Below are positions 56,419 through 64,000 of a stretch of 64,000 nucleotides of DNA, piece by piece. Below the pieces are notes generated by a model. That model did no database searches, was not told the origin of the DNA, and worked only from the letters and a program-made list of their open reading frames with translations. The translations under genes and the position numbers were made by a program. The DNA is taken from positions 63,236,614 to 63,300,613 of the forward strand of contig NC_081408.1 of assembly GCF_030272615.1 (NCBI RefSeq), given 5' to 3'. Origin of the DNA: Cryptomeria japonica (taxonomy: Eukaryota; Streptophyta; Pinopsida; Cupressales; Cupressaceae). Position 1 is the first letter of the stretch. Each line of letters opens with the position of its first letter.

Positions 56419-57545
56419 ATGGGAAAGAACAAGAGAGGAACAAATGAACAAAGAGAGGCAGCAAAGGAAAGACAAAGGGAGCATATGAGGAGATTACATG
56501 AAGGTACGTCATCTAATGCCTAATGAAAGTGATAAACATTCAACAATTGAAATTGATATGATGAATGCACCAAATCAAAATGATCAACATACACCAATTC
56601 AAATACATATGATGAATGCACCTAATGAATGCAATGAACATACATCATTTAAAAATGATTCGGTGAATGCACATGATAATTAAATTGAAGAAGATATACC
56701 ATTTGAATTTGATGTGATCAATGCACATAATGTACCTAATGAGAATGAAGAGCATGCACCAATCTTAACACCTCTTAGAATAATTCGTAGAAAACCAAAG
56801 TTCCTAATAGATATTGATGAAAATATTGTGAAGCCAATGCATGATTAAATTTTTGAAAGAACTTGTAGAAGAAAGGTTAGAAGAATTTGTAATAACAATT
56901 TTGAAAACTTAAATCAAAGTGGAAGATGCCAATTAGTTGTTGAAATGATTAAAAATATAAAATTTAGAGAGACAATGAAAATTTTGGGGTTAAGAACATC
57001 CGAAAATAATAGTGAAAGAACCATTGTGAGAAATATTTTTGATGCATACCAAGCCATTGGTTTGAAATCATGCACTAAAGATGATAATGTTACTCGATGT
57101 TTCCTCACATCAACCATAATGGGAAAGAAAATGAAAAAATCTCATTTAATAAGAAAAATAGGCAAGTCATTAAGGATAAATAGAACAACATTACACTATG
57201 CCTTAGAGAGGCGAGAGAAAATCGAGGATCCTAACAATAATTCTCTTTTGGCATTCTCAGGTAGACTCCCACACAAGGACAAGTTTGTTGTTGATGAACT
57301 AATAACTTTAATTGAGAAATATTAGCATGACAACGCAGGGGCTTCACCCAACCAAAGCGATGTTGTTAGAAGGCGAACTAGAATTAGTAATCATGAGCCA
57401 CATCCAAAGCACTATTTAGATAAAACTCAAACACAATTTTAGGAAAGGTTTCTTCAAATTTTTCCTTGGATTAAAATTAGTAAAAGTTTTTTTGAGATGA
57501 CAAAACCATTTTATGTTAAGATTAATCATGCACGTACTACATGTT
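56419..57545 (+). pseudogene. Decayed unknown ORF with helix-turn-helix-like segment
   Basis: Starts ATG at 56419 with a very basic N-terminus (MGKNKRGTNEQREAAKERQ), preceded by a T-rich stretch ending TGTGTAG that could be a splice acceptor. After a frameshift near 56510 the frame is recoverable to about 57545 across several stops. Repeats of about 17 residues built on NAPN and HTxIxI lie near 56560-56660. The best open piece, 56945-57325, holds KSHLIRKIGKSLRINRTTLH, which looks like a helix-turn-helix. Downstream are NHEPHPKHYLDKTQTQF and FFEMTKPFYVKINHARTTC. Possibly a DNA-transposon protein; I cannot name the family. It is cut shortly before Copia-6. Confidence 0.4.
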
Positions 57546-57610
57546 GAATTTTCCATGCATTATGATATTTATCACTATATATGTTGTACTTTGCACACTA
57601 ATGATGTTTT

Positions 57611-58410
57611 TGTTGGCAAATGCACACTCCAATGAGACATTGTAGGTGATTGAAGGTTTTGTCATTGATGGCAACCTTACAATCCTAAGAAACAGGCAAG
57701 GCAATCCATCGGCACTAGCAAGATCAGACTCTACACTGACACACAGACCAACGGCACTGGCAGTAAAAGGAAGCATACCGGCACATAAGCCGACATGAAT
57801 TTTGTTGTTATTTTATTTTCTTTATTATTGTAAAAACTTTGTAAGCCGACTTGGCAAGTTGTAAAATGACTCCTATATAAGAGATTTCATTGTGAGAAGA
57901 TAGATGTAATTATGGAGGGATGTAATTAGGCAAATTAAGGCATAACTATTATGCAAATTATAGGTTAAGGATTTATGTAAGAAGTAGAGCTATAAACCAG
58001 TACTAGATCTAACATAGTAGATACTATTTTGAAGCAGTACAAGACATTGGATTTATATAATCTATTTTGTAAGTCAGTGACACTTCCATTTTGTGCAGTG
58101 AGCTCTAGGCACTTGGCCTTCTTGCATGTGTAGGCCCCTCTTGTAGCAGTAATATTCTATTATTGGCCAATAAGTGAATATTGTGAGTCACAAATCCCAC
58201 CAAGGTTTTTCCCACACCGATTTTCCTCGTTAAACTATTGTTTTATGGTGTGTTTTTCATGTGGTTGTTTCTATCTTTGTTTATTGCATTACTTTCTATT
58301 TACCGGTACACAGTTTTAATTTGTTCTACATGTTTTAAGTTAAGAAAATCATATCACTGGTTAGATACTAATTCACCCCACCCCTCTTAGTATCTATGGG
58401 AATCCTAATA
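57611..58410 (+). repeat. Copia-6 5' LTR
   Basis: 800 bp, TGTTGGC to CCTAATA (decayed CA). Has one version of the unit that is tandem in Copia-4. Confidence 0.88.
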
Positions 58411-58412
58411 AT

Positions 58413-58424
58413 TGGTATCAGAGC
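58413..58424 (+). other. Primer binding site (initiator tRNA-Met), Copia-6
   Basis: TGGTATCAGAGC, two bases after the LTR. Confidence 0.85.
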
Positions 58425-58488
58425 TTGGTCCTCTATTTTCAGAAGCCTAATAGCTTGAGGAAGATCTTGACACCGGTATAGGGAAAAT

Positions 58489-59553
58489 TTGATGAAACAA
58501 CTAGAAGCAGCTCTCTAAGACTATGATACAGAAAAATTGAAAAATATCAAACTTGAAGATGATCTAAAGGTAGCTCAGGATATTATTCAAGCACTTCAAG
58601 AGAATTTTACCATTGCAAGAAATAAGAGAAGAGAACTATGTGAAAAGATACAAAATGAGAATGATGAAAAGGAATCTCTAAATGATCAGATATGCAAGCT
58701 GAAACAAGAGAATATGACAATAAAGAATGAGATGCAGGATATGACTATGAGATTTTGTAAGGAAATTGAAGATAGAAAGAAGAATGAATAATATTTGACT
58801 GAAGACTAAGTGATACAGCAAATGAGAACACAAGACTTAGCTATGAAAATGATCTGTTGAAGACAGATCTGATGCATACACAAAATGAGTCCAATGAACT
58901 TATTCGGTAGTAAGAGATCTTAGAAAGAGAACTGGATACTGCAAATTAGCACAAAGAGAAATTCAAGAAAAGCTTAGAAGATCTTGGTGGCTTGTTGAAG
59001 AATCAGAAACCTAATGGTGACACTTGTGGAATTGGCTTTGAAGTTGGTGAAAGCTCCGGTATTGAAAACACACAGGATCATAGCAAACCGGTAAGACAAC
59101 CTACTACTTATAAATTCAATGGAAAATGCTTTAAATGTAATAAGTATGGTCATAGAGAAAATCAATGTAGATCTATAAATTATCATAATACCAATACACC
59201 CACCGGTCAATGTTCAAAATGCAACAAAGTTGGTCATAATTCTGAAAAATTGCAGAATCAATGTAAGATGTTATGTTTGTGGAAGATTTGGACACTTATC
59301 TAATCAATGCAAAACACAAACCAACATAGGATATGGAAAGGCTATTCAGAAAAATAATGTGACTTGTTATGCATGTAACAAAATTGGACATATTGCTAAA
59401 TTTTGTAGAAGCAAGTCCTCACAGGTAAACAACAAAGGTCCTAGTTTGAAAGGAAAAGAAAATTTTGAAGAAGTTAAGCATGAATTTTCAAAACAATGGA
59501 TAAGGAAATTAGAACTAAATATTGACAGGAATACTCCTCCACTGGAAGAATAG
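58489..59553 (+). pseudogene. Copia-6 ORF1: coiled-coil protein with four CCHC knuckles
   Basis: Homologous to 28416-29573. The original ATG is lost (AGGGAAAA where Copia-4 has AGATGGAAAA). The coiled coil is cut by several stops (e.g. TAA near 58515 and 58787) and by a frameshift near 59248. The four knuckles are readable across that shift: CFKCNKYGHRENQC, CSKCNKVGHNSE followed by the shift, CYVCGRFGHLSNQC and CYACNKIGHIAKFC. Here the third and fourth knuckles have all ligands, which shows that the Ser and Tyr replacements in Copia-4 are losses. No protein could be made from this copy. Confidence 0.8.
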
Positions 59554-59897
59554 AGTATCACTCCACTAGCAGGAGACTCTTCATCTAATTGAAGAAAATT
59601 CCCTTGAGGGTTTGGCAATCAAATGAGAAATATGCTATTATTCCCTTGGTTGATGGTAAGAAGTTGAAACTACTTCTAAACTGGTAGATAAAGTTCAGTG
59701 ATTACTTAACCAACATGCATTAAATTTGGTAGTTGGTAGATTAACATTATAAATTAGTGTTTTTAGCCCCATTTCACTTCACCGAGCATTCAAACATTAG
59801 AAGAGCATGAAATCTCCAAAGCTAAGGCATTTCGAGCAAAGAAGCAAAGCAATTCAGAAATCAATCTTTCCAAAGGTAGAAAAAGGTATTTATAACC
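59554..59897 (+). other. Spacer between ORF1 and ORF2, Copia-6
   Basis: 344 bases without an ORF, homologous to 29574-29879. Confidence 0.5.
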
Positions 59898-62800
59898 ATG
59901 GCATCCTCTTCTATACCTGAATTCATAGCAAACCCTACTATAGTGGAAGTAATCAAGCGCCCTAGGCCCATTTTTCAGTTAGTTCTCGAGATAGCAAAGA
60001 AGAATGATAATGTTGGTGCATTCTCTCAAATCCCCAAAGGAGTAGTTTTTGTAGAAGACCCTAGAATGTATATCCATTGTGATATAGAAGAATTAGGTGA
60101 TGAAGAAATCAAGAACATGTACAAGACTATCATATGTGATGGCTCGAGTAATATGAAACCTGAACACAAAATTATTGAAACCCTAGGATTCACTGAAATC
60201 CTCAGCATTCTGGATTTTTCTAAGGAAGTTATTAGGATAGTATTGAGCAGGGTACATGGTGCATTCTTTTGGCTAGATTTTGTTCACAAAATTACCAAGG
60301 AAGTTGTGAAAGTTGTAACAGGGTTATCCTCCATCGGTAACAAACCCGACAAGACAAAGAAGGTCTCAAATGACCTAGTAATAAACCTAACAGGTGCAAC
60401 ATCCGACAAAAGGTCTTTAAGGGTTAATGATGTAACTGACATAAATGTGAGATTCATTAGCATGATTATAGGTTACAAAACAACACATGCAAATAGACTA
60501 AATTCAGTTTCCAGCTTATGCATAAAGAGTGTTCATGACATGGTTAATGATAATGTGAAAATTGATGTATGTGAATGGTTAAAGGATGAATTGATTTACA
60601 ATCTGAGAAAGATCAAGAAGGATAAGAAAGGGACATTTAGATTTGGCAATTTACTTGTTTGTTTAATGCTACATATAACCAAATAGGTGCCCGGTATAGG
60701 TAACAAAAACTTTGGATTTGACATACCGGTAGGCAAACAATTATCTGACTTATTGAACAACATGGGTGAAAACAAAGAGAAGAATATTAATAAGTACTTT
60801 CAAGCATTAAAGGCCAGAACAAGCACTAGAGTCAAACTATCACAGGAAATTGTAAATAAATATAAGGATGACATATGTTTTGTGATTAAGAAGGATGAGA
60901 TCTAGATGGAAGCAGTTATCCCAAGAACAATTTGGGTTACTAAAATAGGTTATGAGACAGACGATCACATCATTGAAACATATGCAAAAGCCCTTCTAGA
61001 AGCACCCTAGGAACCTAAGGAAGAGGTATTTGGTAGTGCTGAAACCATTGAAAATTAAATTCAATCCAAGAAGAGAGTGAAGAAAGTTGAAGCAACTATG
61101 AGGAAAGGTTCAAGGCAGGCTAAGGCTATCAAAGAAGATTTACTCAAACAAATTGGTATCACTGAAGATGAGTTAGAAGCATTACAGCCTAAAACTCACT
61201 TTTCACTAGTAGAAACTTCTTCAGAGAGTGATATGCCAGTAGCATTCAAAATAGTTGTAAGGAAAAGGGAAACTTCACCGGTATCCACACCTTCACCTAG
61301 AAGAACGAAGCAAAAATAATAGGCAGTGAGGCCTCTGGCCAAGAAGACAACTCCAAAGAAGAAAAAGTTAACACCAAAGAAAAGGACTCAAAAAAATACT
61401 GCTCCGATTGATAAACTATTGGATGAAATAATAGAGGAAGGAAAGCTTAAGAACATCAACAAACTATATGATTCACTATCAGTTGATGATAAAGAAAAAT
61501 TTGAAAACAATGTAATTCTACACTTCGATATCTACAAGAAATTCTTAATGCAAGTTGTAGATGAATTAATAGTTGAACTATTCAAGAGACTGGAAGTAAG
61601 AAGGCAAGTTGTTGTAGAGCTTGACAAGAAAATTAAAGTTGAAAAATTACTTGCTATTTACCCAGTGAACTCACCGAAAGAAATAGATGATCTAATTGCA
61701 GAGGCTAATTGGTCAGTATTCTCCACTGCACATCGACATATTGCATCGATGGTTGGTAAAGTAAATGAGGTTGCAGAGGAAACTGCAAACGCATGGGATA
61801 TATTCCTTATTGAGAAGGGAAAATAGGAAGAGTATAGAAACCCTAAACCAATCAAGGTATATTAGAAAGACAAGGATAAGGGAAAAGGAAAGGTTGGTGG
61901 ACCTCCAAGCATCAAAATAACAGATAATCTACCCCCACCATCTTAAGATACTCCATTGGTAACAACAACTGAAGATCAACTAGCTGATGAGAGTATGGAT
62001 ATATCACAAGAGGATACAAATCCTAATTCTGAGATATTATACACAATTGATGTTGATACTCAGAAATTCAACATTGTGGTAGACAAGGACACAACCGGTA
62101 AGACCAATATGGCTAGTGAGCCACCGGTAACTGATGAAATATATAACACACAAGGAAAACCAATAGATGGTAACACAGATCAATAGGCAAAGCAACAAAC
62201 AAAGCAACCAGCTCCAACACAGGAATAGGACAACACAGAATCAGTGCCACCGACAACTGCTGAGCAAGTCAAACCATTGCTTAAGGAAATGGAAATAGAG
62301 ACTGACCTACCAGAGGTCACTACAAGCAAGGATATTTCTCCCACCGGTGGAATTTAGAGTGTTGGCTCTTCAACTATAGGATTCAAGACAACAAATGTAA
62401 GTGAAGTTCTTTTGGACTCTATAAAGAAAATAACAGATTGTAGTTCATAGGCATATAAAGCTATAGATGATACAATTCCAATTTTGAAGTTGATAGCTCC
62501 AAACTGTAATGTAGATAATAAGGATTCCTTGAGTTAACTTGACACTTTGTCTAAGTATATTATTGACAACACAGTGATAGTTGAACAAATAAAGGAGGAA
62601 GCATTCAAAGAGAGGTTAGAAAAGGAAAAATAGAAATTCTTTGAGGAACAAATAAAGAAGTGTATAAGGTAGTTTGACACACTTCTACTGGAACTATGCA
62701 GCACATTGAAGGGATTCAAGACTTTGTACAGAGAAACTTGTAAGACTAACTTTTTGACAGTTGACATAGACAAGAAAATGAGCAAGATATAGGAAGAAAT

Positions 62801-63161
62801 TAATAAACTTGCTGACAATTTTATTAATTCATCTGATACATTATCAGTTTTTGAGAAAAAGATAATAGGTTTTGAGGAAGTTTTACTAAAGATAGAAAGA
62901 GAAAAGGAGAGAATAAAAAGTAAGGCTAAGGATCTAAAATTAAGACTAAGTCCAAAACTGGACTATCTAGCATCCTTAAGGAAAGAAATATCTGATGCAT
63001 TAATGCAAGGACAGAAAACACCGGCAGAGAAAATGCAACACCTCACCGATACAGTTCAAAGAACAAAGGCAGCAATAAAAGACAGTAAAAAGTTTCTTGA
63101 AAGCCTAAATTTGGTTTTGGCAGATCTTTTTCAAATTGTAACCACCCAGTTACAAGGTTGA
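59898..63161 (+). pseudogene. Copia-6 ORF2: large unknown protein
   Basis: 1088 codons in a single frame, ATG at 59898 to TGA at 63159, without any net frameshift, yet with at least fifteen premature stops (e.g. 60684, 60903, 61008, 61056, 61317, 61320, 61824, 61863, 61944, 62184, 62226, 62355, 62448, 62535). The longest open piece is the N-terminal 262 codons (59898-60686). Domain order is as in Copia-4: N-terminal globular region, Lys/Pro-rich middle (LTPKKRTQK), C-terminal coiled coil ending TTQLQG. Most stops stand where Copia-4 has CAG, CAA or TGG. The stop at 62355 is at or next to the position of a TAG in Copia-4 (32313). Confidence 0.65.
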
Positions 63162-63381
63162 GATAGGAAACTACACTCTATTGACACTATGACAACCTTT
63201 TTCATTGATGCCAAAGGGGGAGTAGTAGTATGAGAAAATAATTAGCAAAAGACTCATCTGCTCAGGGAGAGCTCACATATTCTTTTGGTACACATTTTTG
63301 GTAACATTTTTGGATTACAATTTTTGGATACACTTTTTGAATTTTCTCATGAGTGTTGCCATCAATGCAAAAGGGGGAGAT
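63162..63381 (+). other. Copia-6 3' untranslated region with two polypurine tracts
   Basis: CCAAAGGGGGAGTAG at 63211-63225 and CAAAAGGGGGAGAT at 63368-63381, the second touching the 3' LTR. Same arrangement as Copia-4. Confidence 0.8.
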
Positions 63382-64000
63382 TGTTGGCAAATGCACACTC
63401 CAATGAGACATTGTAGGTGATTGAAGGTTTTGTCATTGATGGAAACCTTACAATCCTATGACATCGGCAAGGCGATCCACCAGCACTAGCAATATCAGAC
63501 TCTACACCGACACACAAACCACTAGCACCGGCAGTAAAAGGAAGCATACCGGCAGAGAAGTTGATAGGAATTTTATTGTTAATTTATTTTGTTTATTATT
63601 GTAAAAGCTTTGTAAGCCGACTTGGCAAGTTGTAAAATGACTCTTATATAAGAGAGTTCATTGTGAGAAGATAGATGTAATTATGGAGGGATGTAATTAG
63701 GCAAATTAAGGTAGACCTATTATGTGAATTATAGGTTAAGGATTAATATAAGAAACAAAGATATAAACTGGTACTGGATCTAGCATAGTAGATACTATTT
63801 TGAAGTAGTACAAGACATTGGATTTATATAATCCATTTTGTAAGTCAGTGAGACTTCCATTTTGTGCAGTGAGCTCTAGGCACTTGGCCTTCCTACATGT
63901 GCAGGCCCCTCTTGTAGCAGTAATATTCTTTTATTGGCTAGTAAGTGAATATTGTGGGTCAAAAATCCCATCGAGGTTTTTTCCACATCGGGTTTCCTCG
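63382..64000 (+). repeat. Copia-6 3' LTR, cut by the window end
   Basis: First 619 bases of an LTR of about 800 bp; matches 57611 onward. Confidence 0.88.

Larger units (their letters stand above)
57611..64000 (+). mobile_element. Copia-6: second member of the Copia-4 pol-less family (3' end outside window)
   Basis: 5' LTR 57611-58410, primer site, ORF1, ORF2, two polypurine tracts, and the first 619 bases of the 3' LTR (63382-64000). Same gene order and homologous proteins as Copia-4, but clearly diverged (LTR starts TGTTGGCAAATGC versus TGTTGGCATATGG). The left target duplicate is probably GTTTT (57606-57610); the right end is not in the window. Internal region 4971 bp, nearly equal to that of Copia-4. 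Confidence 0.88.

Noticed and set aside
1-64000. Search for host protein-coding genes, tRNA, rRNA, snoRNA or miRNA genes
   Set aside because: None recognisable. The primer sites resemble tRNA ends only over 12-18 bases and have no tRNA body.

Overview
The window is plant nuclear repeat DNA: a graveyard of nested LTR retrotransposons with no recognisable host gene, tRNA or rRNA. Long AT-rich LTR elements, primer sites matching plant tRNAs and many internal stops fit a large, slowly purged genome. A gymnosperm (conifer-like) source is my inference; the sequence does not prove it. Family names such as Copia-1 are local labels.

Left block (1-24372). A Copia element on the minus strand (Copia-3, gag-like start and 5' LTR) was hit twice. 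Copia-1 (minus) entered its gag-like ORF, so the window opens inside Copia-1 pro/gag; Copia-1's 5' LTR was then split by a 12.26-kb element with LTRs of about 4.2 kb, a gag ORF and no pol (1373-13633, TSD AGATC). Copia-2 (15700-23259, minus, TSD GAATC) lies in Copia-3's LTR, with degenerate gag-pro-int-RT-RNaseH. Its integrase is split by an 864-bp hAT-like non-autonomous DNA transposon (19159-20022).

Right block (24373-64000). Older unassigned repeat DNA is split by Copia-4 (27408-34185, plus, TSD AGGAA) and Copia-5 (35839-53294, minus, TSD CATAC). Copia-5's integrase is split by a 10.97-kb pol-less element (39573-50540, TSD GTTTG) with an unknown ORF of about 940 codons. Further right are a truncated Copia LTR running into a 470-bp CT-rich array, three near-palindromic 20-mers, a decayed unknown ORF with a helix-turn-helix-like stretch, and Copia-6 (57611 to the window end), a second member of the Copia-4 family.

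Most notable system: Copia-4 and Copia-6 are two diverged copies of one pol-less family. They share an initiator-Met primer site, Sirevirus-like repeated polypurine tracts, ORF1 (coiled coil plus four CCHC knuckles) and a large ORF2 of about 1070-1090 codons that I cannot assign. The shared ORF2 implies it was coding while the family amplified, presumably with pol supplied in trans by Sirevirus-like relatives such as Copia-2 and Copia-5. All coding regions except the gag of the giant-LTR element are visibly broken.
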